In this document: piece by piece, positions 16,828-31,800 of the stretch
How positions within the stretch are numbered: the first letter of the stretch is position 1
Layout of the letters: each line of letters starts with the position of its first letter
DNA from: Ichthyosporea sp. XGB-2017a
Taxonomy: Eukaryota; Opisthokonta; Ichthyosporea
Length of the DNA: 41,854 nt
Direction of reading: 5' to 3'
NCBI GenBank assembly: GCA_002811675.1
Contig: PDIM01010356.1
Span: forward strand, 21,974 to 63,827
Made by a program: the position numbers and the translations under genes
The notes under the pieces: model-generated
What the model saw: only the letters and a program-made list of their open reading frames with translations
Told to the model about the DNA's origin: nothing
Databases searched by the model: none

Positions 16828-19800
16828 ATGAAATCTCACTACCACTACCTGTGTGCGCTTGGCGTGATCATTTTCTTCGCAGTCCTTTGCTCCTCTGGTC
16901 TCGTGCTTGGCAGTCAACTGCAGGCTGAAGCTGTTCCTGATGTTGCTGTTTTTGTGGATCAAGGGAAAGAGGTGGCACCTGATTCAATTAACAATAACAG
17001 GGAGGGTTGGGAGCTGGCTGTGTCTGAAGTGGGTAGCAAGGATGGTGAAAAGATGAAATTAGTGAATAACCGTATAAATTCCGAAATACCTATTGAGTTT
17101 ATTGACACCAGTGTTGAAGAGGGCAGTAATAGTGATTCCAAAAATGAAACTGAGCGTGCAAATGCTCCTGTCACAGACGCGCACACTGAAGATGAGAAGC
17201 TCAACAGTGACGAAGAAGAAGAAGAGGAAGAAGGAGAAGAAGAAGAAGAAGAAGAAGAAGAAGAAGAGGTTGCAGACGATGGTAAAGTTCCCGCAGATAC
17301 TGACGAAGACGAAGAAAAGGACGATGATACATCTCATACAGGAAACTCAACTTCAACATCAAGTCGATTATTGGATGGAGATAAATTTGGTGACGAAGAA
17401 AGCGGTTTTGATATTCTTTCATACCAATCTGGGGCTGATCTTCAAGCGTACCTTAACAAAATGGGAAACCAGCCCAAACGGCCATCCATTTTGAAATTTG
17501 ACTCCAGTCTTGGATTGAATATTGTTGATGGTGCGGCCCGAGCCAATTTGTTTGACATGTCCCCCGTAAATGTAAATCAGAATGTGCCTTTACAAGTCAT
17601 TGACTCAGACTCATCATTGCAGTTTCAGGCTTATGAATACAAATCGCTAATTAAGATGTTGAGTGATTTAGCAACCGAGAAAGAAATGAAAACGTCTCTT
17701 TCAGCGTCCTTTAAGGGGTTTTCTGGATCCGCAGCCTTTTCATTTTCCAAGCAAACGAGAGACATAATCAGTTTTGTCAAAGGAGAAAATGTGGAGCTTG
17801 CCCGTGTTCGCTATCGTATCAGTGCTTTCAAGACACGTCTTAACACTGGGAACTTGATGCTCTCAATTGGAGTAATGAATGCTATTGCAAACCTGCCTTT
17901 TCTTCAGCCCGATAAGTTTACAGAAGGGTCTTGTTTTAATTCACCCTCCTGTCGCAAACGTCTTAATCGTTATTTTGAATTTTTTGAAAATTTCGGAACA
18001 CATTATCCACGTACGGCTTATTATGGAGGAGAAATGAATTTCTTCTTTAAAAGTATGAATATCAATGAAAAGAACAGCAAATTCAGCCAAGAACAAATGA
18101 AAATGTGCATGGATGTTGCGATGGAATATATCAAACCAAAAACAGGTGATGATTTAAAATCGGACGAGAAAGGGGCAGACGGTGAAGCATTGAAACTTAG
18201 TGACGCTAAAGTTCTGGAAGAGATGGGTGATGCGCCCGATGGGGGAAATTACAAACGTGATACTTTGGTATCGATGAGTAATTTCAACGCACGTGGGGCC
18301 ATCGAAGAAATGTTGGAGGATAAAGGAGAAGATTTAAGTGATCTGTCCCTTGAAGAACAAAGAGAAATTCTAGGAAAAGACGCAAGCGACGTAATTGATA
18401 AAGATGCCAATGACAGGGCTATTAATCAGCTTTGCACACGTCGTGTTTCCACACCGGGGGCCTTTGGTTTGAGGCCTGAAGATAGTGAAGCCGTGGATAA
18501 AATGAAAACGCATGCTATTGATAATTCTGGTTCAAAAGATATTGGTGTTACAAAGATCAAGCGTGCAGATTATATGGCATCTATAGGAAAGTATACTGAC
18601 CACGAGGAAACATCTGACGTTGAAGCCGGTGTTAATTACGGTTCTTACTATAATTCAAAAAAAGAAAAAAATGCAAAGAGATCTTCTGAAAGACGTACAG
18701 TATCTGTTTTGCAAACATTGGCACAGAGCGTATATACGAAAATGCATAAAGCGAAAGAGAGAGAATGGGGAAAATCAAGAAAAAGGGAGAACCTTGCAGA
18801 ACGTTTTAAAGCGACAGGGGTGGAGCGTGAGCGTCGATTTTCGCTTGGGTTTTCGTACAAAGACTGTCTTGGGAGTACATCAATTCAGAGCACATCATCT
18901 GATAGGACGGTGGATGATAAGATGGTTCACTTGTCCTGCACTGGTGGGCGACATTGTCCCGAAGAACTTATACTTGCTGGCTCGGAAAACATGAATATGA
19001 TTCCTAATGCGTTGAAAACGTGGCGTGAAAGTGTATATGAAAACCCCGCGTTCCTATTCACAGATCAAATGGTTCCCATATACAAGCTTTTTGAAGAATC
19101 ATTTCAATTTTCAGTTATGGCAAAACCTAAAATAGTTCGGCGAAAGATGGAAAGCATGAAATGGGCTCTTTCCATTTATATGGGGCTATTTACACCAAAT
19201 TTGAATCCATACCACTACTGTTCTGCGCTTGAATGCCTTCCTGAAAATATTCTTCTCTCCAGTGGAGGCAACTGCATGTGTGCCACAGATGAATGCAAGC
19301 GCGATATTCGCACCAGAAATGTTGAGGTCGGAGAAAGTGTCGCAGGGCTGTATAAAAGCCCTCTAGGAGTAGATACCAAAACGTTGAAGAGTTTACATGA
19401 GAGATATCGCGATGCTTGTGGCCCTCAGCAGATCGACGATGACAACGAGGGATGCATGAGACTTAGTCCTATGAGACAGGATTGCAAAGATAATACTCAT
19501 GTCGATTTTAAGAACTCTGCCTATGGTTCGGCTGTGATGCAAAAGTTTGATGCCCTTCGTATGGAAAGAGAATGGCTTAAACGAGTTGTTGAGCCAGAAA
19601 TTGCAGGAAAATATACTCGACGAGGTGGAGGACGGACTTATTCAGGCTTTACCCTCAGCGCCGAGCAGATGAAAGAGAATGAAGTGCGATTAGAAAAGGT
19701 GAACAAAGAATATGCTGCAATGAGTTCACAAATAGAAAATCATCGCTTTATTGTGCAGGAAGTCAATGGTAATAGATGTGTTGCTGAATGTGAGCCAGAA

Positions 19801-22800
19801 GATGAATTTAAAATCGTCTACGACTATCATGACGTGTGCGTACAATGGAAAACCATTTGCCGAACTCAATGGTTTTTCTTTTTTAAGAAGCGGTATTGTA
19901 ACACCTTTTGTGGAAGCTTTAAAAATGTCCAGAATACTCAAGATCGCTCTAATCAATGGTGTGCCCCTCGCTGTAAGTTTAACGCTGTATACTACCTACG
20001 GCCCGAATATAAAGATGCTTCGGATTATGAATCACATTCGTACGATCCTTCTTCTGGATACAAAGCTGAGGTCGATGCTTATAACATTGAATTCATTAAT
20101 CGCGACGGAGATGGTCCATATTACTGTCTGGATGAATGTCCCCCAAATCGGCCTTATGTTGTGGATAAACGTGGCCACAAAGTCTGCAGTGATAAATGCC
20201 CAGACATGCAATATTCCATAGCGACTACTATGGGCCGGACATGCATTGCGGACTGCAAATTCAACTTTGACGTGAGCTTGTTTCTTAAGAGAGGTAGCAA
20301 AGGCGTCAGGGATTATGGAAACAACCGTGAATGCCTGTGGAATCGGGTAGTTGGAATGTATAAGCTGCAAATCCGTCGATTGAACCGAAATTCGGTCTCC
20401 TGCGATAGCAGCACTTCTGCGATGGAGGGTAGTGACTCCGAAGGATATATCGCTTTTAATTCTGATGGCGTAATGTATGCCACTCCTAATGAAACTCTTG
20501 CTAGTAAAGTTGTGGTTACTGCACTAAACATGCGTGATATAAAAGAAATTCTTGAGCACAAATCGGGACTGGATCTTGACGAAATGGCTTCCTCACTTCA
20601 GTCTAAAGGAGTGGAAAATTGGGACGAGGAAATACTCGCAAAAATTGAAAATCAATATCAGGAAGATGACATTAATTTAAACGGGCTGGCAGATGAGCAT
20701 GTACGCAAAACAATCCGCACGCGTTTTGGAGACGTTCTTTATCAATACCTCAAGTTTTCCCCGTCTTTCACAGAATGCAACGATAGTGATGAAAGCTCTT
20801 CTGATGATACCCTCGGCCTTTTTAAACAAGATTCTGTTATCAATGTTTTGTTTGATGAGCAGACCTTACGTCCAGTGATTCTAGACTCCATAACCGGCGA
20901 GTACCGACTAGCAAAAAGCGGCGATTTTCCACAGGCGTTTATACCACGTCAAGAATACTTCCATTGTGATAGAAGACAAGAACGCGGTGGCGCCTGCAGA
21001 GACTTGAGGAATTTCTATAGCACCAATGCTGACGGTGCTTACAACAGCTGGCTTAACCGCAACAATCCTTATTTTGCGAAAGAAATGTTTTTAAACGTAA
21101 CCGGGAGTTTTTATCCTTCCTTCTCTGTTCGAGAAAATGGGGAAGTGGCTATCCCCGAGAATGCTATTTCTGATGTTTTCGTACTGAATTTTATTCCCGA
21201 CCAGACTCAACGATTCGAGGCCACCTTTCATGCGCAATGTCGAGAAAATGCTCATGTGATTGGTGACTTTGCACCTAGGGGGATGCTCGTTGGGCTGGTA
21301 AATTTTCCGGAATTTCCTTACCCGGAATTTCTTAGTTCTTATATCATTACCTTTCCAACAGGGGCTCTAAAAGATTATAGCACCAAAGGGGTCATGCAGA
21401 GTTTTACCCAAAATGGATGGAATAACGTTGATATGGGAAAAGAAATTCGATTCGCGCGCCTGAGCTCTGTGCGTTATGGTCTCGGGTTGGTGACTCTTGC
21501 AAGTAAGTCGCTCGAGACTAAAGTCACGTTTTTGGTGGAATATAAAATCATCAAGCGATTTGAAAAGATTCCATGTAGCGAATGGGAATTCTCAGCTCAA
21601 CCCTCCAATTCCGAAGGCCAAGAACTTTACGACGCTATCGATATTTTGAAAAGTAAAGTTCGCCTTCATCAGTGTACATTTAGATGGAATTCTTACAGCG
21701 ATGGAACTTTTGGGAAGAAATTGAATTATCCCTTTACCATTATAAGAGTTGTCCACGAAGACGAGGACTTATTCCTGGATGTGGACGGGAAAACTTTCTT
21801 GAAGGAAAACGTGTTATATGGCGGAGCTCCCTTTAGCATTTGGTTGAGCGGGACCCCACTTCATCAAAATACAGATTTGGTATCCCTGTTTTATAAAGCT
21901 GACAATGCCGTTAGATCAATGAAAGGAGCTTTATCTAGTGAGTTAATTAATAACCTTATTGGCCGTATTAATAGCTTCCGGTTTCTTTTCCTGAAGGATA
22001 TTCACAAACCAAACAGGGAAGTTACAGGTATGGAAATCAAATCCGCTTCATCTTCTCTTGCTTTCTTATCCCAAATTTTAGAAAATGTAGCCAAGAAATT
22101 AGATATTTACATTGCCCCAAAATCGTATTCGCGTGTTTTGACAAGCAGTGATTCCAGTGCATATATTGCTAAAATCCCTTCTGGAATTACAATTTCAAGA
22201 CCCACATTTGGACAAAAGCATATATGTTTGCAACAGCCTGACATTCAAGATATGTTCCTTCTAGATATTTCGGCCGAAGTAATTATTCGCTTCTTACCAA
22301 GTCAATTGAGCTTCAAGCTTGAAACGGCGTCCTTGCTTTGCTCGCGTTATCAAACCTGTCGAACAGACATATTCGCTGTTTGTCCAGATCAAAATGACAG
22401 AGCCGGTGTCTGCTTTGGAGTGCAAATGGAGCTTATTAATGGAATGCTTCACGGGCGTATTTATCCAAGTATCAGCAGGGGCTTCAGCAGCAGTGAAAGC
22501 GTTTTTATTGGTATCTCTTGCCAAGAGCACTCATGTGCCCTTAGCAATAGGATTGCAGAAATGAAGTTTTTCAATTCCGAAAATGGAGATGTGCAGTCCC
22601 TAAATTTTGTTCGACTTAACATGAATGTGTCGCCGTACGATGCTTCTATTCAAGGGCTAAGTGTAGAGCAATGGCTTCCTTTGGCAAGGCAATGCTCGTT
22701 CGGGCTGAGAACCGCCCATTCATCACAACAGTTTTGGATGGACATCTCTTCGGCGCGTGCGGGTAAGAAGCAGCTATCTGGCGATGCGAGTACACCCAAG

Positions 22801-25800
22801 GATAAAAACATCAACTTTGATATGATAATTACTTCCTGTAATGACCGCTGCAACACTCGTGAAGTTACTGTTAAATCTGATATAGATATGACTGTTGAAA
22901 AACTCTCTTCTACCCTTAATCGTTGGTGGGAGAATTCATTTGGGTATGGGCCAAAGCAAACTCTCGTCAGTATCATCCCGTTCGCCCCCCGTTTGGAAAA
23001 GCACGATAGCTTTGTTTTGAGTGAGCAATCACTAGAAGGTATTGTTCGCCAAGAAATTAACATCTATATGAACAAATTAAAAGTTTCAGGGTGCCCTATT
23101 GACTTTGTAGGTGAACTGGGAAAAATTCTTACGGATAAGGTGGATCATCGAGGATGGTCAACTTTGGACATCGACTTGACGATGGAGAGAAATCGAGTTT
23201 TGGTTATGCTCTTACGTTACATTCCCTCTATTTTTTCGTGCGCTACAGAAAAACGGATTTCGACACTTCTCGAGAATGTATTTGCAAAGAAGGGCGAGGA
23301 AGAAAAAGTGTACATCGCTAAAGAGCTAGAGAGCTTAGAAGTGCTAACATCTTTCGAAGAGTCAATCTCATCATTCGAAGAAAGTGTGGACAATATCAAT
23401 GGGTTTCCAATCGTTCTTGAAGTTAACCGAGATCGACATTTCCTAGTTGTTTTGAATAGGTTTGCACTGAGTAGGAAATTTGAAAATGAAATTGGGATGG
23501 TAAAGTTTTGTCTAAAAGTCATGTTTAACAGTTCGGATGCATTTTTGGCTTCGCGATATTCCCTAGCCGCCATGGAGTGTCCAACGAGCCTAGAGCCCCA
23601 AAGTTCACTTCACTTCTTTGAAATCACATATCGCACAACGGCTGGTCATATAACAGTTACTATTAAAGAATGTGAGAGGGACTCCGAATGTGAAAATAGA
23701 GAAAAAACTATTCCTTTAGACAGTTATCGACACTTTATCCCCGGGGCTATTCTAGAAACGTGTTTACCATTTGATGCATCCCAGGAACAGGAAATGTTTT
23801 CCTTGATGGGAGGCAATTATTCCATTAATAACTTTATAATTCACCGCTCGGAACTGATGTCTGTATGCGGTCCTTTCGGTTCCGAAGTTGGCATTCATTC
23901 TGTATCATACGAAGATGCCTTTCTTGAAACAACGCAAAGTTACAGTGCGCGCAATATTTTTGAAGAACTGCCCGTCATTCCCGCAGACCCGGAACGCTTT
24001 TGTCATAGCATGGGTTCCTTGCGAGGGAGTGCAGCTTCCGAGTATACCCCGGCCATTTTGGACGTGGCATATGAAGAAACCACACCGGTCGCTTCTTCCA
24101 ATATACCATCCTGTAGACTTTACCGAACGGCCGGTGTTGTTTACTCTGGGTTTTTACGGAAACGTTCGGGATCTACTTTGCGTTTATATTTATGTGGTTC
24201 TTGGAGCATTAAGTCTAGAAAGAAAAATTCTTTGTCATCCGATGCAACACACAATAGTCATGACAGTACTTGCTTATGCTCCGCTGCTGACTTTAGTGAG
24301 TTTAAGAAGATTACCTATGGAATGCAGCCTGCTTGCGATCTCTCTTATGATCAATCAAAGGTTAGTCACGAAGAATTGTACGGGTTCTCTATAGAGACAA
24401 ACGACGGCGACGTAATTGGTCCGAAACAAGTGGTCACTTCATCAACATCAAGCAGCCCATCTCCATCCAACTTTAACCAAATTGAGAGGGCATCACTTGG
24501 ATCGATGCAGAGCTTTCAGCGCAGTGCAATTACTTCAGAATGCTCTGTGGAATGCCACTCCATGGAAAATTGCTACGCTTTTGAAGTTGATCATAAAGCT
24601 GGGCGGTGTACATTTGTCACGGGTTTGTCTGATGGACTTGTTCTTAACCGGAATCCATCTAGTAGCGCCATTGTGAGTATTTGTCCCGATAACCACTCAC
24701 GCTCAAATTGCATCTGTCGTGATTTTAAGAGGGTCAATTTGTCGGAGAATGAAATGAAAGTTACTTGTCGCCAATGTGAGAACACCCATGTGCGAGTTTT
24801 TCCCGGCTATCGCATTGTTGGGGCGGGTACACCTGAACAAAGTGACGCTTCTGCACCAACCCTTGTCGAAGAGTTAAGTGGGAAAGTGACAGCCCTTAAC
24901 CTGAATGACTGTCTTCAGCGGTGCACTGGTGATTGCAGTGCTGTTACATTCTATGGAGACTCCCTTTCTCCAAATGAATACAATTGCTTACTTCATGTAT
25001 CTCTCACACGCCTAAAGAAGGCACCATCTGGGAAGTCCTCTGGCTTAATAAGTGCAGTGAAACAATGCACGCCGGGATGTTCTTCGATGGGACTTGCATG
25101 TGTATGTGATTCTCTCGCTCTTTTGCGTGATGGTCGTTTTACCTGTGATCGAGAATATACTACAATATTTTCTAATTGGTCCGAGAGACTGTTAGGGAAA
25201 TTTGTTGTGTATAAAAAATATGAACATACGGTCAGTGTTGTAAGAAAAGGAATCAAAAGTGAAGATACATGTGAAGCTCTTTGTCTTAGAGTCGGTGTTG
25301 GACGGTCGTTTTCATTTTCTCAAAATAGTAATTCTGATACTTCCATGTTATCGTTGTTGAATGGGTGCCTAGCTTATAATTATGATAAACGAAACGGGTT
25401 TTGCGAACTTTTCAGTGCCATCGATAAGGTCGGGTTTTTTGAACCTGCGAGTGTTGAAGGACCGAATAGTATTTTTCGCTTTGTTATGTGCGCGGAGGGC
25501 TCCTTTCCTCCTTTAGATTCCTGCATTGATTCATCTAGACTGCGCATATCTCCTGGAATGGAAGTCAGTCTTGTATCCAATGAACGTAGGAATCGGTGTA
25601 GCAATTTGGAATTTTCTTTAGTTCCATTTGAAGTGATTGCTGTAAACTCCGACCTTTTGCCAAACGCAAACTTGCCGCATTTATGGGGGCCTGTTAGTGA
25701 TGACATTGCTGAAGATGATGATGAAACTGTTACCTTTGGCGAAGATATTTCAAATATCACCGATACCTCCTCTCTAACAGAATGCAAATATGCCTGCTTG

Positions 25801-28800
25801 TCAGCGTGGTATTGTGTTGGTTTTAGCTATGAAAAGGGCGAATGTCGCTTCGTCAGCCCGGCCTTAGCTGCGTTTCTGCTAAGTAAAAGTAGTATCAACC
25901 CTACTGATTTTTCCTCTCGTTTGAAGTATGTCGACAAGTCACATCTATACCTGAGTGTTTGTGACGACTATGGTTTGCCCACTTGTGAACCCCGTGTTGA
26001 TGGATGTTTACCCCGCTCAGCATTCAACTGCTCAACACCAGATTCTAGATCTTTTAGTACAACGTATGCAAATGTGAGAATAATCAGCAACAAACCTTTG
26101 CATGAGAGTGGAACAAACGATACCGATTTGGTTATGTCGATTGGCAGTAAAGTTATACCGTATTCAGAAGTCCAGCCTTCACAGGATAAAGTAAATGGAA
26201 ACTTTTACTTTTTGACCGAAGGCAAAGATACCTTAACGTACAGGAAGTGCAATCCTTTGTGCGATGATGACAAGCCGTGTCTGGAACCTTCGGTGAGACT
26301 TGAGTTACACTCTCAAATTACTCGCTCAAAACCGTGCCCTAGTGGTGTGCAGATTAAAATATTTCGTGGTCTTAAATTAGCTCAGAAGTCTCAGGAATCA
26401 ATAGTACTAACGTATGAACAATGTAGGAGCTCTGTTGTGGGAAATATGGCAGTTGTGGGGGCTCTTTTTGAATACCCTAATGATATTCTTTCGTTTAGCA
26501 ATGAAATTGAAAAGGACGTTGTAAGATTCGAAACTGGGTCTGCTAAAGAAAAGCTTGAATACATTGACAGGAAAAAGGTCAAAGGTAAATGCTATCTATA
26601 CTTGGTGTCTGACATCCATAGCTTCAGTAATAGTCATTTTGCGCCAGATGTGGAAACGTCTATGCTTTGGGAACCTATGAAAGATAGCGGATTTTCGCGC
26701 TTACTGTTACCTGTGATGACTGATGTATCTTGCAACCCATTTACCGTTGGAGCGTGGTCACATAGCTCTATTCAAAACCTCGCAAATGAGTACGATAGAC
26801 TGAACCTTGAGTGCCGATTGGGCAGCGTCTTGCCGTTACCATCCATTACAATCCCAACAAGTCATCTTAGACTTGTAGGCGAAAAAAGAGGTTGCTACAT
26901 TGCCTGCGTAGAAAACCGTAACTGCTATGGGTACAAAACAAACCCAATTCAACTAAAAAACCTCTGGGTGTGCGTATTAGCTGTTGCGGATAGCATAAAG
27001 GACTTAGAAACATATTCTCTTGAAAATGGATTCGGCTTCGAAGCGGACTCGCATGACTTTCTTTTTCTTACATGTTCTTCTTCCTGTGATAGTTCGCAAG
27101 GGAGTGTAGAAGTCGCTTGTGTGTGCAACCAAGAAAGGGTCAGTGGTAATGAACAAAGGCATGCGATGGAAACGAGTGCGAAATCAATGGTAAACGATCG
27201 CCATATTATTTGCAATGCCTCCTTCAAGTATCGCTTCGACGCTCCTTGTGAAGTTTCTTCAAAAGGAAATGGGGTAATCGAATATTGGCACTTTTCTGTA
27301 TCTTCTGGTTTGTACACTTGTAGCTATGAGGCATGCTCTGAAAAACGAGGGGAAGTGGTTCAAATCGTAGGCTCCCATAATGTATGTACTAGTGCGCGCG
27401 TGTGTCTTAATTCAAATTTGAACTATTTCTTTCGATCAATGAGTGGTTTGCCTGTCTGCAGCGCTAGTCCCGTAGACAACCCTCTAAGCGGCCTTTTGAA
27501 GACAGACTCGGCTATAAGTAATAAGTCTGGCATTTGCTTATATCCCTCAGAGGAAGGAGAACAGAAAGATATTGAGAATCATTTCCTCAAAAACGGTTGC
27601 GATATTCTATCACCTCACGCTTGTTTTAAGACGAGTGCATCTTCGTCTTGGTTTCCACTGCCTGATTTCCCAGTCTCGGGTGATAGAAAGACTTGTTTAG
27701 AATTGAAACTAGGGAGAGATTCTTATTGTCTCGAAGACCTCTGTGGTGGATTTAAGTACTCGTTTTTGGAAAGCTATCGGGCATCTGTTACTGAGCAATT
27801 AACGACATTGAAATATCACAGTGACCGTGTCTGCAATTTTAACGCGTATATTAACGACGATGGCTTATGTGAAAGTATATCTAGTGAAAACCGGCTTATT
27901 TTTAGGTACTCATTTTCACTAAGCAGATGTACCTCGTTGTTGGCCAATTCTTTTTGTCGCTTTGCCAGTTCTGTTGGTGTCGATCTTGTTCCAGAAGCAA
28001 AAATATGTTCATCAATGTGTTCCGGCAATTCATTAATGTACATTCAAAATAATTTCCCGACGTGTGTTTCGGCTTGCCCAGATGGAACTCATGAAGTGAT
28101 TAGAGGCGACGAAAGCAGTGCTTCACGAATTTGCGTCGATAATTGTAAGAAGGCAACTCAGTATTCTAGGGACCTGTATGGTCTTTCTGATGACACGTAC
28201 GCTGAAATTGAATTCTGGCGAGGTGATACCGTCAACATTACTAAGAAATATGTAAGCAAAGACGATGCAAACGATGACATGTTTGTGGAACCTTGCCGTG
28301 TTTGCGCAGGTGTCTGTGAAAAAGGGCTGTCTTTTGTTTTAATAGATAATAATCCGGAAAAGGGAACAAAAGAGAGTTACGTCTGTATTCCAAATCATGT
28401 AATAGGAAGGTTTTCTGTTTCTCTTATTCAATACGAAGCCGTAAAATGTCCAGAAGAAAGCTCTTTAAATTTCACTTCAGTTAATATCAAAGGCGCGGAG
28501 TCTTTTCGTGTGCAACAAAAGGGGTTTACGCAATATCCAATGGATGTTAATGCTGTCTTTCTTAGTGACATATGCCGTGTTCTTCTTCAGCGTTTTGAGC
28601 CGTCTCTATTGTCTGCAATTGAAACAACGTTCAGCAAATCGTTCACTCCATGGTCATACGGCCAAGACCTTGGCCAAGAAGGGATGACTAAGTTGATGTA
28701 CGTGTTTGCGCTGCAAAGTATCTTACATCAAAGCCAACCTAACAATATGGATGAGTTCTTACAGCTTTTCATTCCTCGAATGAATATAGTGGAAGGGACG

Positions 28801-31800
28801 GTACGTTTGATCAATACTTACCGTCATTTATATGCCGATGTTGGTCGGTTTCGAACCTTTTATGATCGACAATCTCCTTCTAATGTTGATTTAAAGCGTC
28901 TTGGAAATATGATTTTAATATCTCCTTTAGATGTTCTGTTTATATTCTTGTCTAATGGGAGGAGAGTACTTGTTGCTAACCCTGTTAATAATTCGCTGGA
29001 ATTTCGAGAGGCATCTGATGCTTCGGTTAGTTCAGGAATGCCTGTTTCTCCTTTGCTAATGCTTTTTCACACCCCGATATCATATTTCGCATCCCTTTCC
29101 TCACTCTCCTCTGAGCTGTCCGAAAAGGCCAATACGAATTCTTGTGCTTTTCAATCCCCTGAAATGAGCCTCCTTCCACGTATATATGTACACAATTCAA
29201 ATCTGTTTGTACATCCTGATTTGAATATTTCTACATCCGGTGCTACTTTTCGATACAGTTTTGTTTTCAAAGACCACCCAGTCACCGGCGAGAGTGAAAC
29301 CGATGTTGTCTTTAAAGCAAGATTCCAGTACCCAGAGTATTTGGGCGACTCTATTACTAAAGCCCCTTGTCTTTTTAGCGAGGGAAAATGTGTAAATGGA
29401 AAGGATTCTGCGAAATGCGTTTCTTTCAAAAACAGTACAGGACTCGGACATATCCGCTCCTGTGTTTATTGCGAAATGGGAAAGAATTTAATTCTCCATC
29501 CTTTGTGCAGAAAAAATGAAGTCGACGACCGGTTTGAGGGCGCTTTTGTTCCGGAATGTGAAGTCGGTTATGGTGGTAATCGGTGTCTCGAGTGTTTTAC
29601 TGGGTTTGCTAAAGTACAAGGAACAAATCAGTGTACAAAAAGAATACAAGGTTGTTTACAGTACAGTGCAATGAACAAATGCGGTAAGTGCGATTACGTT
29701 TATAAAGCTTCTGCTAATTCTAACGGCAAGTGTGACTGCCAAACGGATCTTGTGAACTTTGAAAGCACGTGTGTCCGTCCGATTGAAGGGTGCAAGAAGC
29801 CCATTTATTCTCCGTATAAGTATGAGAGCTTTTCGAAAGCATTGGTAGAAGCGAGGTGCGCGGAATGCGCAAAAGATAGGATTCCATTTTTCATTCAAGC
29901 TGTATTAGAAAATGATGTTTTTGTTTTGAGCTCTCGGCAACCCATTGGGCGAAATGCCTCGGAAAGTGTTTTGTGCTTGGAGGACACCAAATACAATAAG
30001 AAATGTGAACCTTTTTCACCGAATGATGAAATGACAGTTCCTGCAAATTCTATGCTTATGAGAATAAGTCCCAAAAACGATTCGTACGGCCTTTCAAAAT
30101 GGAATGCATTGGAGTGCTTCTCCCCGATTCCAGGATGTATAGAATATGACCCAACAAATCCGTACGCCTGCAAGACATGCCAATCAGCCACATCTCTCGG
30201 CTGTCCTGATTGTAAAATTAGTCCCTCCGAGGATAAAGCAACATGTGCTGTGCAACTACCAAATTGTGAGAACGACAAAATAGCTTCTACCCGGGATGGC
30301 CTTGTTGCCGGGTGTGTATCTTGCTCCAAAGTTGCTACCGCGACTACCGCCTATCATGGTGATAACCCGATTGCTGTTTTGGACACCACTGATAATGTTT
30401 TGTTCGGCAAATGCAGCTTGGTAGACTTTAGCGGAAAAATTTCCGGGTGCCAAGAATTTAATGTGTCCAAACCAATAGACAACCCGATTTGTCAAAAATG
30501 TTTTGAAGCTTTTCAGCTGCATGACAACACGTGTGTTTGTAAACGTAGAAATGATGTCATGGTTGATGGAATGAATATTTTGGGAAAATACGTTGCCACT
30601 TGCTCTTTCAAGATTCCAAATTGCAAGCAATATACTCAGCTTGCTTTACGTAACCCAGAGAAAACTGGAGAACTTGTGCGAGATCCCATCTGTAACAGTT
30701 GTGAAGAGGGGTTTTCTGGGGTTCGCCTGCTTGGATATAAAGAATTGGATAAATCGGGCTATGATAGAAGGGGATGGCTCGTATATTACGGACTCTTCAA
30801 TGAAAACGGAGGCAAATTCAGAGCTCCCTACCATACCTGTTACAAACCTGAAAATTTTGCAACTTTTAACAAATTTGAAACTCATAGATATCTTACGCTA
30901 ACGGTAACGATGGGTACAAGTAGCAATCCGAATTTGCGAACTGGGGATTCAGAAAGTGTATCTAATATGGACCAATTCATTTCTGCCTTTCAGTCAAGCG
31001 GGTTTAAAACTGCGTGCCCATATAATAATCAATTCCTTCTTCGCTCAGCACAGATTAGAAGAAATTCTACAAGCAATGCGTTTTATGTAAGCACCGATTT
31101 TAGCTTTTCGTGCTTCGAAATTATAGAAAATTGTGAAAAAGTCATTTCTCCTATAGATATAATTGATTCTTTGCCGAAATATGTAGTCGATAGATGGGAT
31201 TCTAGATGGATGGAACCTTTCTGTACTCGTTGCAAATATGGGTACTCAGGTGCTTACTTGATAACCAGCAGGCAGCTTGACGATCGCGGCACTCGTAGAA
31301 CGTATGATGTTGTCAAAAAAACTCTGGAACCTTCCCGGTACTGTCTAGATGATAAAAAAATAGCTCAAAAAATATCCCAAGTCTTTCCAGGGGCTCGGAT
31401 TGACTGTGAATACTATGCCTACCCTATTAAAAACGTCTCTGAAGATGACAAGGATAGATATGAGGTCATGCATTACCAGGAATCGGTTAACGCCTATATC
31501 GCCGAAGAGATGAAAACTGTCCCGTGTTCCTGTCCAAAAAGATTGAAATATATCTATAAAACAGAATTAACAATATCACGTTCGGAACCATATCTTGAAA
31601 ATAGCGTCCCCATTCGTGTTGGGGATAAAATCGTTTGCAAACCGGCTATCCCAGCATGCTCAGAGTATGCACTTGAGATTAGCCGTGGTGAAAGAGAAAG
31701 TAATTATTGTAAGAAGTGCGTTCCGCATTACGGCTCGGTTGTTGGAATCCGCGAAAATTCATCCGGAGGCGAATACTCACTCACATATCCAGGCCCTTAC

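Noticed and set aside
17059-17337. Leucine/phenylalanine-rich minus-strand frames opposite the Glu tract
   Set aside because: They are the antisense of GAA/GAG repeats inside the giant gene, as are those at 36827-37237 opposite the acidic part of the DUF2130 gene.
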